Shown here: positions 1-64,000 of the stretch, one piece after another | Layout of the letters: each line of letters starts with the position of its first letter | How positions within the stretch are numbered: position 1 is the first letter of the stretch | Assembly (NCBI GenBank): GCA_023053545.1 | Contig: JAKZAN010000007.1 | Span: forward strand, 4,278,001 to 4,342,000 | Direction: 5' to 3' | Origin: Lepidurus packardi | Taxonomy: Eukaryota; Arthropoda; Branchiopoda; Notostraca; Triopsidae | Length of the DNA stretch: 64,000 nt | Notes under the pieces: generated by a model | What the model was told of the DNA's origin: nothing | What the model saw: only the letters and a program-made list of their open reading frames with translations | The model's database searches: none | Program-made: the position numbers and the translations under genes

Positions 1-288
1 TATTCATGATGACGAACTATAGAAAGGTATAAGGGAAGCTGGGAATAGGCGAGGGAGGGTGAGTGGGATGGAACCTCAGATAGCGGGTTGATAACTGATA
101 GCCTTAACATGAATGCTAACTTTTAAAGCTTCCAACCTAGTGAACGCTTTGCCTGGCGTCTTATAACACCTAGAATTTCAGAATCGTTTGAAACTTGTTC
201 CATTGCGTATCGCATACGTCGAAGTTTTATGGTTCAGGAATCCCTAACTTGACGAGTTTTTTTTCCGGAGGAGTAACGCGATTTTTTT

Positions 289-295
289 TATAAAA
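289..295 (+). promoter_or_regulatory. Candidate TATA box of the long perlecan transcript
   Basis: A TATAAAA run lies about 94 bases upstream of the ATG at 383. Transcription would start near 320. Several short upstream ATGs (332, 344, 354, 360) precede the chosen start and are out of frame or closed quickly. The surrounding sequence is A/T-rich, so this is only a candidate. Nothing else is recognised in 1-288. Confidence 0.35.
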
Positions 296-382
296 AAAAT
301 AAGACGTGGTGGCGTTTTTCTTGTCATCATTGATGTTGTAAGAATGTGGCGCTAATGAAATGTGATTTTGAACAGGTGAAGC

Positions 383-54001
<53,619 letters not shown>

Positions 54002-54432
54002 TAAGAAAAAAAAATCCTGTCCGCTAAAAAAAGGGGAAAGTTTAGCTCCATTTCTCCTCTGCCACTAAACTGTTATAAACTGAATTCAAGCTTTCACTCT
54101 TGATTTCGGGGCCGTTTTTTTCCAATCTATATAACCCTATTTTCTTATGTCTTTCGTATATGGATCAACCCTTTTACCTTCGTGTTGCGTGTATCGCTTT
54201 TTCTATAGCTAGCCGTCTATTCTGTCTAACTTCCCAACTATAATATGCGGGTAAAATTTAAACCTATACTCAAGCCAAAGATTCTTGGTAATTCAATGTG
54301 TTTTTTTTCTACACGGAGCTTTGCATGGAGTTTGGCTACCATTAGCGGTCCTGCGGTGTTTACGCAGAAATTTTCTGTGTTTTTATAAGCATATGAACCG
54401 TGGAAAAGAGGGAGTTATTTTATTGTCCGTTT

Positions 54433-54464
54433 CCCCCCCCCCCCCCCCCCCCCCCCTCCCCCCC
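54433..54464. repeat. Poly-C tract
   Basis: Twenty-four C, one T, seven C. A shorter C run lies in the last perlecan intron near 53671-53684. Confidence 0.9.
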
Positions 54465-54827
54465 GACTAACATTTGTTTGCACCGCAGAAACCACTGCAA
54501 CCTCTTATTTCTTTTGAGTTTCATGGTTGAGTCACCGAGGACATTATCGTCGCTTATTTGGACATGTTTTCTTCCGTTCTGATGGTTATGTTTCATTTGA
54601 CTTTTTAGTGGTGTGACTATGACTCGGCAACAAGTGGTGAATTAGTAATGGGAAGAAGAAGATTTCAAGCTTTACGTGGCTAATTAATCCGAAGACGCTA
54701 AAGAGATGGAAAGAATAAGAGAGAAAGAGCGATCGTGAAGCTTAAATTCATCTGTGCCAGTTGCAGAATGGAGTCCCTTTACCAATGACATACACAAAAG
54801 ACAAGAAAGAACAAAAGACACTTAGAA

Positions 54828-54839
54828 AATAAAAATAAA
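54828..54839 (+). promoter_or_regulatory. Candidate polyadenylation signals of perlecan
   Basis: Two adjacent AATAAA hexamers (54828-54833 and 54834-54839), about 830 bases after the stop. Another AATAAA is at 55123-55128. Which is used cannot be decided from sequence. Confidence 0.45.
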
Positions 54840-56426
54840 AGACAATAGAAACCGCAGGCTTAAATTTTGGACGTTTTCCCATCCCATGTTTTCTTACTTT
54901 CTTCACTGGGTTTCCCCGTTTAACTAAGCCAACCAAACCAACGTCTTTTTATCTCTATTTAGACCTTTAATTAGACTCAGCATGGATGATGGAACAAATT
55001 CAACGATTCAAAATTCGTGCCTGTGATAATGGCACTCTTGCTTTATTTCGGAGCAATATCCCAGAGGTGAGGCTTCGGTTAGTTCATTAGAAGCGGGGGA
55101 CTCAGTCTCTTTTATCACATCAAATAAAGAACGATGAAAAACAAAAGAAACGTGGATTGCCTAGTCCTTAGGTTTCCGTTAATAGCTATAGTTTTTTCCT
55201 CAATTTCCCTCAGCAACGGTCTGCAATATATCCTCTACAAAGATGGGCCCTGTCAGGTGTACCACGAGTGATTGGTTGTTGCTTACTCTGTCCTCTTTTT
55301 ATTTCTGCAAAACAAATTGCCCTCCCTCCGCCCAGGTATGCTTTTCAGTTCACCAGTTTTGTTCACTGCCATTCTCCGGTGTAGCGTGAGCTTTTTACGA
55401 TATGTTTTTGAGGTTTCTATTACGCTTCTCATTTTGGCGACATTTGACTTTGTCTTACGAAAATCCTGCCACTCTTTACTTGTCATAGAATTAGTTAAGC
55501 ATAGTTTGTAAAATGCAGTGCCCACTAGCGTGCTTGGTGAGAGTTGAATTCGAGGGGGTTGGGGGACAACATAAAAAACATATAAGGGTTGATGAATGAG
55601 AAAATTCTACTAACTGTGCCTTGAGTGGTTTCCGGTGCGAATTTTTTTTTTCTCTCCATGGACAAAAGTTTCGGCTCGAAAAAATTGCAGTTTTGGGTTT
55701 AAAGAAAGCGAATTGAAATTGTAAAAATTTAACAAATAGTTAAGGTTCGGAGTTCTACTCCATACTTATGGCTGTTAATCTGAGACTAGAAAAAAAATAT
55801 TGTGGCCAAAAAATTTATGTTTTTCATACAAATTCAGTTGGGAAGAGGAAAGTGGATTGTATTTTGTCCTGCATTTTTTTTCTTACTGCTGTGTGTTATA
55901 AGGGCCATTTTAATGTCGCATATATACTGTTTAACCAAACAACTTCAATATTCCGTGTTCGTTTTTTGACTTTTGAACGCCTAGGAGTGTATTCGTCATA
56001 TCCTTCGCGTGAGACAAGAACTCAAAATTCAGTTGAAACAAAGTAGCCATATGGTATATATTCCGCATCCGTCGTTATCATGTAGGTTAGATTATCACAA
56101 CGGATATTAGCTGTGGGGACGTCCCGCCTGGAGATGTAAGAAAACTTAATTTCCTTGTTTGAGGCATAAAGGTGGAATTTTGGAATGTTAACGACCCGCA
56201 ATCGATCGGGGGCTGGGCGGAAGTAGGGAAAACTAGGCCTCCCCCTGCAACTATAAGCAGGTCAAACCCAAGCCACCAAAAAAAGGAGAAAAGGCTGCAG
56301 AGAGGAGTGTCCGTTCCGTGAAACAAGCTTATGGCTGAACGCCGCTCAACAAGTGGTCCAGGTTGAGCGTTCTTTATGCATGTCCCATGCTTGAAGTGCC
56401 AGCATAGCACACAAGTCATGAAAAAC

Positions 56427-56437
56427 TATATAAAAAG
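56427..56437 (+). promoter_or_regulatory. Core promoter P1 of the downstream gene (TATATAAAAAG)
   Basis: A strong TATA box about 200 bases upstream of the ATG at 56636. Transcription would begin near 56458. Confidence 0.5.
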
Positions 56438-56635
56438 AAGATTCTTTCCGCCTTCTTGGGGTGAACGAGCAGCAAGACGGATCTGCCAAGTTCTTTATGG
56501 ATAATACCACCTGTTGTGCTTTCTAGCATACCTTGCTTGGATCGTGTCCTGTTCCCGTCGTAAAGCATCCAATTTGTAGTGCATGCATACTAATGAAACG
56601 GGGTGGGGCTGAGATTTGGAACGCGCCTCACCAGC

Positions 56636-57729
56636 ATGAAAACGACGATCGCCAGTCAGTTAAGACGACTACGAAATCGAACCCGTAATAAGTTTACCAT
56701 TGAACTGACCCAGTTACAAGTAAGAAGCCTCCTTGGCCTGCGGTTATACATCCTGTCCTTTTTTCCCCCAAAGTTTTTCTTTTTCGCTTTAAGACTCTTT
56801 TCTCGTTCAGATTGGAGATCAGTGCAATCTTAGGCGTTCGTCGGAAGGGATATAAGACAAGAGAGAAAGAAAGAAAGGGGGAGAGAGAGAGCTACAAGGG
56901 AAGTTAAGTCATTCATCTTGTTAGCGGTTATTTAGTTGTTCCGCCGAGTTTTCCGTCACCGGTTGGGGGTGCCAAAAAAATAAAGTGCTTTAATGCCAGA
57001 AGCCTTCAAGAGGCCATTATTTGCTGCCAGCCATACTCTCGCGTGAACACCTCCGGCCAGCATTTTGGTTACGGTTTGAATATGTTCCCCAATTAAGGAC
57101 GTGTAGCATTATCTAACAGGTTTAGAAGTGTACGTTTTTTGCTGTCTGTTGTGAGCTGGCCTGGTCTTCAGAGTATCAGTGAAAATTGGAAAGCGGGAGG
57201 TACATGGAACACAAACCGTTCAGTCCAGCCGCAAATACCAAGCCGCGAATACTCTCACAACCTTTGTGCTCGACACGGTTCCTTTTTTCGACTCTGTCAT
57301 CAGAAAACGTGTAATATATGTGTATACAACTTGTACATACATACAGTTTGACCCCTTTCTTTCGGAACCCGACGACTCTCTAGGTTCTCGCTCCGTAAAA
57401 TAGATTTTAAGTTCATCAGTCCATCGGCTCCTGCTTCATAGTCAACTGCGTACGACACCGGTGCAGCAATTCAAGGTGACCAATTGCACAGCTCGTCGAG
57501 TTTACCTCCCAAGTGACGTTAATTATTGTCCTTAACCGGTATAACAAGCCGTTTGCTAACCAGTGAGAATTTATTAGGATATCAGTGACGCAATCTTAAT
57601 CGAGACCATCAAGATGCTAGAAGAAGACATTCATATGGCGAGAGCCATGCTCGAAATGGAAATGGAAGATACAGGTTCACCTAAGCGAACGCATGCGTCT
57701 TTCGTTAAAGATAAAGTGCAAGGATTCCG
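56636..57729 (+). CDS. Alternative N-terminus 1 of an unidentified downstream gene (exons 56636-56719 and 57578-57729)
   Basis: Exon 1 reads MKTTIASQLRRLRNRTRNKF to LTQLQ, then donor gtaaga in phase 0. Exon 2 follows acceptor ttattag, with a CTAAC branch-like word about 20 bases upstream. It continues DISDAILIETIKMLEEDIHM, a Met/Glu-rich helix, and a basic end (KDKVQGFR), stopping at gtaagt in phase 2. The pair forms a basic then helical, possibly coiled-coil N-terminus of about 79 residues. Exon 2 alone could start at the ATG 57614. The rest of the protein lies beyond the window and the family is not recognised. Confidence 0.55.
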
Positions 57730-59415
57730 GTAAGTTACTTTTAGATTGGTACTAATTGGTTTAATATTAGAGTTGAAACGAAATAGTTTCTTGGAAAATT
57801 AGTTTTAGAACTAAATAATTTCTGGGATAGAAAATTTGAATGTTCTCCGTTTAGTCTATAGGCGAAATCGGAACAGCAACGTTTTTAAGAAGACCTAGAA
57901 AACCCGGTTACTTTGTCTGATGGCATTTTACAATGATAAAAACTTCTTGTAAGGGCTTCCGTTGAAATACGATGACTGAAGACTTGGCGTGACTACTAGC
58001 TGTTGGCCATTGTTTTCCAATAACTAGGTTGGGGGGTTACGGTATAACTGGTAGCAAAAAGGGCAAAAAGGGAGGAAGATATTTCTGATTAAGGTTTGGT
58101 GTCTCTCACACACAAAATTTCCCCTTTTTTTAGAAAGTTATGTTTCCTAGCCGGTTCTTCACAGCGATGTGACGGAATGGCATTCACCAACATATTCCGT
58201 ATTTTTTTTTTACAAATATAATGATACAGCTGGAACACACATTAAGGCGGCGTTTCTCTAATCAGCATTAGTCACACAGTTGTTTAAATAACCAGAGCAA
58301 CTCTTCCTGCACACTGCACAGCATAGTCTGTACTTGCTGATGATAAACAATCACGAATTGCATTGTTGTGGTTATATCGTTAGCAACAACAAAAAATCAT
58401 TTTCCTACAAAGAAATAACTTCTCTCATTTGTGTTAGCGTGGGAGTGCATGTACAGGAACGGTACTTAATGACGAGAGTTTTTAGCTAGTTCCGTTCTCT
58501 ACTTCGTAGATTTAATTATAGCTAAGGAAATTCCGTATCTTCAGGAAGTGGAGGGGAACCCCGTTACTGTTACCTGTATAGAGGGTCTTGAGGATGTAGG
58601 TTCATTATAAATGCTAAAAGAACCTCGACACTTGGGGAATGATTTGTATAGATAGCCAGTAGAGTATTGCAAAGAGGCGTGTATAAAGCATATTTGCCTA
58701 GATGCCAATTCAAATGAGCTGCTGAAAGGGCAACGTAAATTGAATTCGTAATCAGATCTGGAAAAAGGATACCCCAGCTGCTCTTACAATCAATTCTGAG
58801 TTGTGTTTTGTGCTTTGTTCCGCAAAACATGGTCAACGGGTCCACCGCGTAGGTCCACTTTAGAACAGGAGGAGCATGTTGTTCTAGCCCAGCGGTTCTT
58901 TACGGTGGTAGCCTCATCCTGCAAAATGAAAAGCCGTGATTTGCATTTTGGAATCACTCGCGTTTTTCTGCTCAACTTGTGCCAGACTAGTTATTATGGT
59001 TGCATGAAGGGAAAGTCTGGAAAGATCCATCTCCTGACTTGGAGCTATGTTAGGTGATGATTTATTATCATGATTATGATTGGCGTTATAGCTTTAGATC
59101 AGGCGTTGGGTGTGGTTCTGATATCCGTCATAAGTTGTCTGTAATAATGTCAGGCAATTAAAAATAATTGCAGGCACACTTTTCCGCTCTCTAATTTAGT
59201 TTTCAAAATATCTTGGGAGATTCCTAGGAAATTTCGACCTTCCTGGCTGATTAAAGTTCACCCCAGGTCATGAACTAAAGCGTGCCCCTTTTCTTGGTAA
59301 TTGACCCATGACGTCGAATAGACGGACAAGAAAGTTCACATTCCATTTTACTTTCTGTTGAGGACTGCAACGGACAATGAACATTATAAATTCAAGGTTA
59401 AAGACGCCCGTTTGC
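57730..59415 (+). other. Region between alternative first exons 1 and 2
   Basis: About 1.7 kb with no supported exon. A TATAAAG at 58682 has no coding first exon after it. Confidence 0.6.
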
Positions 59416-59424
59416 TATAAAAAG
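59416..59424 (+). promoter_or_regulatory. Core promoter P2 (TATAAAAAG)
   Basis: TATA box 97 bases upstream of the ATG at 59513; predicted start site near 59447. Confidence 0.6.
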
Positions 59425-59512
59425 TTGCCGTTCTGAAGTTAAGTGGCTTATTTGCGCCTTGCAATTTGGCAAGTTGGCTTGCTTGAGTTATAGGACCCAC
59501 TTACACAAGAAG

Positions 59513-59709
59513 ATGGCGTTGTATAATGAACGTGATGGTGAAATGAGTGGAAACGGCTCTGAAATCGTGACTGAAGAACACGAGGAAGAAGCGAGAGATG
59601 TCGTGCCCAAACTAATTTGTTTAGCCATTGGACAGGAAGAAGACCCAGGGAATGTGAAGGCTGCTCGGATTTGTGGAGACGTTTGCATACGGGAACCGGC
59701 AAGATATCG
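59513..59709 (+). CDS. Alternative first exon 2 of the downstream gene
   Basis: The ATG at 59513 opens 65 codons plus two bases (phase 2), ending GCA AGA TAT CG before gtaaag. The peptide starts MALYNERDGEMSGNGSEIV, is acidic (TEEHEEEARD), then has three cysteines and ends EPARYR. No domain is recognised. A TATA box at 59416 supports an independent promoter. The end phase equals that of the other first exons in this region. Confidence 0.6.
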
Positions 59710-61058
59710 GTAAAGGAGTTGCGTAAGCTTTTCATTATAGCTCTAGAATTTTAAGTGTCGCTAGGCTCTACAAGAGTAGGCGCCAAGCTTCGAGGAATTT
59801 TTGATTTACTAGACTTTATATTAGAAAAAGCAATTTTCGAAAAACACCAGGAAGTTGGTGGCTGAATTGACCTTCTAAAAACAGGTCTGAACCGAATTTC
59901 GGCAATGACAGGTACCTGGTACTCACAGGTTGGGCTCTCGCATCTTGCGTTGTATTCTGGATTTAGCGTAGTACGGTTGAGTGGAACCTAGTGTAATCCA
60001 GATTTCAGGGTCATTCAGAGAAATTAGTGAGACTCACTGACGCCAATACTTATCTTTGAAGATAATTTTAATCAGAGACGCAAAGGCAGTTTTAGGGCAG
60101 AAGTTATCGTTGATAAGGTGATGAGGCCCTTAGTCTTTCTCCGTGATCGTAGGTAAGGCCTGATTATCCTAATTTCGTTCTTACTCGGGACCGTTCAACA
60201 TGCTAAAGGGGATTGTAGCATGTACGGAAGTAGTAGTCGTGTGTGGCACACATGTGCGCAGCGCACAGCAGTTAAGTTACGGGTAAAGGCTACGTCAGAC
60301 GCGCCTGAACCCTTGCCTGAACCATTTCTGTAATCCTACAGTGAACTGTTTTTGCGCACTTGGGAAGAGTAATGATCTGATCTTCACAAAGGGACTCTAA
60401 TCTTGTGTAAGGTCAACGCTCAAGTGGAAGGCCATCACGTAAACCAAGGGAGGATATCTGTGGAAATTTTGCAATCCAACTGTCCCGTAACCTTGCCTTT
60501 GAGCGTGTTTTTGTTTCGTAGAAATATCGTGGCGGTGCAAAGACCTTCGGCCTTGCATATTATTGATGGAATTTGTCAAATCTCCTGAACCTATGCAACC
60601 AGACATGGTCCTTTAGGGACTGCTATATAAAGCAAACGGCTGGCAAGTGTTCTTGATCATTTCCTTGTTGGGCTTTACTTTCTCGCGACAAGGGGCAGAG
60701 GCTGTTGGTATATTAAAGAACTTTCTACTTGTATTTGTTCGTGTGTGTGTGCGTTCGCCAGGCCGTGATTTCCCTTTCGCGAGGAGAAAGTGCCAGTTAA
60801 AAACTTTTTTCCTTTAGTTTCCCATCTTTCTTTTAAGCTGCACATTAACGACGTTTCTTGGCATCCTTCGTGCTAAACGATTTTAACCTTGAGCAACAAA
60901 TTATTGCGTCTTTTTTCTTATTGCTGGTCTTTGTTAACAGCTTAAGTGTGACGAACAAGAAAACGCGGTTACTTGACTGCAAGGTTATTTTTTCTTTAGG
61001 AACTCCAAAGCGGGCTCATCATACCAGAACGGGTTGTCGTGTACTCTTGTGACCGAAC
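59710..61058 (+). other. Region between alternative first exons 2 and 3
   Basis: About 1.35 kb. It contains a TATATAAAG at 60624-60632 that could be a further promoter with an untranslated exon, and GT-rich and CACATGTGCGCAGCGCAC palindromic words near 60250. No coding exon is supported. Confidence 0.55.
60624..60632 (+). promoter_or_regulatory. Possible additional core promoter (TATATAAAG)
   Basis: A consensus TATA box 500 bases upstream of first exon 3. A CTAAC-gtag acceptor-like site at 61096-61102 could let an untranslated exon from here splice to the coding exon. Speculative. Confidence 0.35.
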
Positions 61059-61068
61059 TATAGAAAAG
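61059..61068 (+). promoter_or_regulatory. Core promoter P3 candidate (TATAGAAAAG)
   Basis: A TATA-like element 65 bases upstream of the ATG at 61124; weaker than P1, P2, P4 and P5. Confidence 0.4.
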
Positions 61069-61123
61069 ATACAATCCGGGTAGCTTAATTTCTTCCTAAC
61101 GTAGCGTCTGTGATTGTTTGATC

Positions 61124-61386
61124 ATGGTATGGCTGAAAGCGACATCGGGTAGTGTGCAAAATGCCGTTCTTGGTGTTAGACAAACTAGCTCTTCCGGTAA
61201 ACACGCGCGAGGTTCCGTGCAAAGTCTGTGGAGCGACAATAGCGAAGCCAGCATGGAAGAGTTTGAATGTCAAGGCAGTTTAGTAGGCTCGGTAGTGTGG
61301 CGGTTAGACTTGGAAGACGTAGCATCCAGTTATGAGCATAAGCAAGTATTACAGATTCCTCGGCGGACTAGATCCGGAACTTGGCC
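61124..61386 (+). CDS. Alternative first exon 3 of the downstream gene
   Basis: The ATG at 61124 opens 87 codons plus two bases, ending ACT TGG CC before gtgagt (phase 2). The peptide is Ser-rich and mixed (MVWLKATSGSVQNAVLGVRQ, later SLWSDNSEASMEEFE and ending RRTRSGTWP). No domain is recognised. The reading frame, donor and shared end phase support coding. Confidence 0.5.
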
Positions 61387-63012
61387 GTGAGTATCCTTCA
61401 TTTTGTCCACATTTCGTATTTCGTATTTCCCCGGTCTGGGAGCTGTGGTGTCCATTAACTAGATGGCGTTTGTAGTCGCTTTATTTAGATTTTTTACGAC
61501 TGGCTGGCATTCATTGTTGATAACTGGGATACCGCCCAGTTACACGAGCCAGGAAATCAATAGAATAGCATCCTATTTAAAGTTGTGCCAAATCCAACAA
61601 ATATGTAACAAGTGAGGCGAGTCATTAAAGTACCCATATTTAGCAACTAGTGGTAGAACTCTTTTACACAAAGTAGCCCATCTGAGGTTTTCCTGTCTCC
61701 TTCCTGACAACCGGCGTGGGTTGCGTAGTAATATTCGCCGATGCTGTAATTCATTTGTGTTCCGTAAAAAAAGTCTACATCCGTGCAATTGGTCCGAAAC
61801 GTTCTAGTTATGGAGATAAACGGTGATGCAATTTCTAGTCCAGCAGCTGTACACATAAGTAATGGTTGTTGCAGGCATCGTGACAGATCACATTGTCTGT
61901 CAGCTCGAGACCTCGTAACTCATTCTCAAGATAGGTAATGACATTTTGTCACTATAAATTGCACGTTTTGCTTTATAGGACAGGGTGAAAGAAAGCCTTT
62001 TAAATCACAAAGCCAATCCGAGCAAGTCAACCTCAACAGCATCACGTCTACGTTACCAAAACCAGCTTGACGAATAAGTTCAAGTCACCCTTAACCAAAG
62101 CCAACAGCCTGTGGCTGTGTAGCAAGGCCTGCAAGTAGTTGTAACAGCGTCACGTTTCAATGTCAAGTCCTTGAAGCCCCTTTTGCGCGTACATTTACCT
62201 AGATAGTATTGAAACTTACCAAAGCCCTCTCATCACGCTTATTTTTTGCCCACTTAGCCAGGTGACTCGTATTGAAAAGAATACCATGAATTAGCTTTAA
62301 TTATACCTTCACGATCTCCTTTCATAAACATAGACGTGGCTTTCTCATCTTCTTAATTCCGTTCCCGTATCCACGATTCTCTGTATAACGCAACATCACG
62401 TCTTCGGAATTTTGAGAAAATACCCACCTTGAGCTTCCAGAAGGTGAAGAAAAATAGACAAACGAACAGTAAGGCTTTACGTAGCTTCTACCAGTTTCAA
62501 CAGCTCTGAGGATGCAGTGGAATTGTCCAGATAATAAAGCTAGACAAGTGAAAGTCGTTGGGCTCAACGTGACCCTTTTTCTTAAAAAAATCCTGAAATC
62601 TTTTTACGGATTCACTTTGCAGCGTCTCGTCTTGCCCCGTCCCACTTTTCATCTCGCGTCGTCTCACACGGGCTAGAGCCCATTGGTTTGCTGGATGGTC
62701 TTATGCTTGGCATCGCTGAAAATCTTAAGTAGGGCACACCTCTGTGGTGTTTTCACGGGACAAGATCTATACAACTGCAAACTCTTGCTCGGTTCATAGT
62801 TAGTTACATCTTAGGTATCCCTGGTAGAAGCAACATATGCCAATTCTGTTACTGTGAAGTGCTTCAACCGGAGAGTCATCCTCACTTTTATCTTTTACTG
62901 AATTTCTGCGCTTTCACTCCGTGGAAAAGTGGAAAAGATATACTAGCGGGAAAGTTCAGGACGAATTGGTGAAAGTGGACTCTCTTTCCTTCGCGTTCGC
63001 GATGGGAAGTCA
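61387..63012 (+). other. Region between alternative first exons 3 and 4
   Basis: About 1.6 kb with nothing recognisable besides chance frames. Confidence 0.6.
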
Positions 63013-63022
63013 TATAAAAAGG
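63013..63022 (+). promoter_or_regulatory. Core promoter P4 (TATAAAAAGG)
   Basis: TATA box about 228 bases upstream of the ATG at 63241. Upstream ATGs in between suggest either leaky scanning or a small leader intron ending near the cttag at 63234-63238. Confidence 0.5.
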
Positions 63023-63240
63023 AATTAAAATATACCACGTTCAATCATTCCTTATAATAAACACTAGAAGACTTGAGCTTTTCAGTTAGAGTAGTTTCAT
63101 GGGTGCGTCACGATTTGAACTCTAGGACAAGGGTTACTCACGATAACAAAACTGGACACACGCCTTTAGTCTTCATATAGTTTCTCTTGTATGTTCGGGA
63201 TTCGTCGTTGTGTCTGGCCAAATATTCCTAAAGCTTAGCC

Positions 63241-63317
63241 ATGAGTTTTGAATCGTTAGATCAACTTGAACTCTTACATCATTCCGCCCTGACTAATGTG
63301 AAACGTGAAGGAGTAAG
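63241..63317 (+). CDS. Alternative first exon 4 of the downstream gene
   Basis: Twenty-five codons plus two bases: MSFESLDQLELLHHSALTNV, then KREGVR across the splice, donor gtaatg, phase 2. Short, with no domain. It ends with the same basic-aromatic/aliphatic-Arg pattern as the other first exons. Confidence 0.5.
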
Positions 63318-63722
63318 GTAATGTTTCTTTTTAAAGAAGTATCAAATGACAGAATTCCGTTCGTGCTTTACTGTTCGGTTATCGGGGATGTTTTCCTTAC
63401 CCGTGTGGTTCGATTCCGGTCTTGTGTCCAGGAAGTATGGGTGGCCATGTCTTTGCAGTTGCTATAAACATAAGAAAAGAAAAAGACCTCGATATATTTG
63501 CCCACAAGAAAGTTCCCCGGGTTTGCGTGCCTTCCTTTGATCGTCATGATATGTAAAATGACGCGAGTTTCCGCGTGGCGTATGCGTTTGCTCTCGGAAG
63601 TTCGATTCTTTGACGTGGAAGGGGAGTTATTAGCTTTTTGTGCTTCTCGCACTTTGGACTCGTCCAAGGCAAAACAGTAAGATAGGTTAAGGTATCCCAA
63701 AGGGAGCACGGTTCCCCATAGC

Positions 63723-63754
63723 TATATAAGCACGTGTGTTTCATGGTCAGTTTT
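63723..63754 (+). promoter_or_regulatory. Core promoter P5: TATATAAG plus TCAGTT initiator
   Basis: TATATAAG at 63723-63730 is followed by TCAGTT at 63747-63752, matching the arthropod initiator TCA(+1)GTY. The spacing from the first T to the initiator A is 26 bases, slightly shorter than typical. Confidence 0.55.
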
Positions 63755-63820
63755 AGTTGAACGGTGAGCGATATGCAGTTATATTAGCGTTCTTGTTTCT
63801 TGCTTCTAACGCAGAACAGA

Positions 63821-63852
63821 ATGCCTTCCGTAGACTTCCCCAAGAAGATTAG
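63821..63852 (+). CDS. Alternative first exon 5 of the downstream gene
   Basis: The ATG at 63821 opens ten codons plus two bases (MPSVDFPKKI and AG), donor gtttgt, phase 2. A CTAACGCAG just upstream might be an acceptor for an untranslated leader exon ending at the ggtgagcg near 63761. Short but in a convincing promoter context. The shared downstream exon lies outside the window. Confidence 0.45.
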
Positions 63853-64000
63853 GTTTGTTCAAAAGATTACTGTTTTTATGTGTGATTAATATCGTGTGAT
63901 AAGGTTTGAATTTTGATCTTTTAAGTGATTTCTGTGAATTTACGTGATTTGTTAGAAGTGGTTGTGTCGTACGTTTGAAGTAATAAAAGTGTATTTTTTA

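Larger units (their letters stand above)
54002..56426 (+). other. 3' UTR and intergenic region after perlecan
   Basis: About 2.4 kb without a supported gene. It holds the candidate polyadenylation signals, a C homopolymer (54433-54464) and chance frames on both strands, including a 110-codon minus-strand frame (56087-56419) with no recognised features. Confidence 0.65.

Noticed and set aside
56087-56419. 110-codon minus-strand frame
   Set aside because: No recognised domain, no splice or promoter context, and it overlaps the region just before promoter P1.
58682-58688. TATAAAG considered as another promoter of the downstream gene
   Set aside because: No coding first exon ending in phase 2 follows it within a plausible distance.

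Overview
The window is animal genomic DNA: GT-AG introns of 42 bp to over 6 kb, TATA boxes, a Pol III tRNA gene and small DNA transposons. Nearly all of it is one plus-strand gene, the invertebrate orthologue of the basement-membrane heparan sulfate proteoglycan perlecan (vertebrate HSPG2, Drosophila trol, nematode unc-52). The very long LDL-receptor class A (LDLa) region and an arthropod-style initiator (TCAGTT) at a downstream promoter suggest an arthropod or close ecdysozoan relative; the species cannot be read from the sequence.

I traced a frame-consistent model of 104 exons from the ATG at 383 to the stop at 53999-54001 (16,515 coding bases, about 5,504 residues). Order: signal peptide (383-538); acidic Ser-Gly glycosaminoglycan-attachment segment (6889-7140); SEA domain (7218-7995); LDLa 1-21 (8125-23518); Ig1 (23759-24573); LDLa 22-24 (25047-26855); Ig2 and the first laminin IV-A module with laminin-EGF repeats (26924-29024); LDLa 25-50 (29458-34582), including a 708-bp tandem array (30321-34154); two more laminin IV-A/LE modules (34744-39759); about twelve Ig domains (40602-49900) interrupted by tiny exons and one stray LDLa (47495-47629); then the endorepellin-like end LamG1-EGF-EGF-LamG2-EGF-EGF-LamG3 (49787-53537) and a basic/hydrophobic tail (53737-54001). 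Total 51 LDLa modules, nearly all on symmetric phase 1-1 exons.

A second signal-peptide exon (14049-14133) ends in the phase needed to join LDLa 5, so an internal promoter probably makes a form without SEA, GAG segment and LDLa 1-4. Five perfect TGACGTCA palindromes and two near matches lie just downstream of it, before LDLa 5.

Introns carry three MITE families (TA-flanked, TTAA-flanked and pogo-like), one case of a nested insertion, microsatellites, and a complete antisense tRNA-Thr(AGT) gene (38189-38261).

From about 56.4 kb to the end there is a ladder of at least five TATA-linked alternative first exons, all ending in phase 2, that should splice to a shared exon beyond the window. That gene could not be identified.
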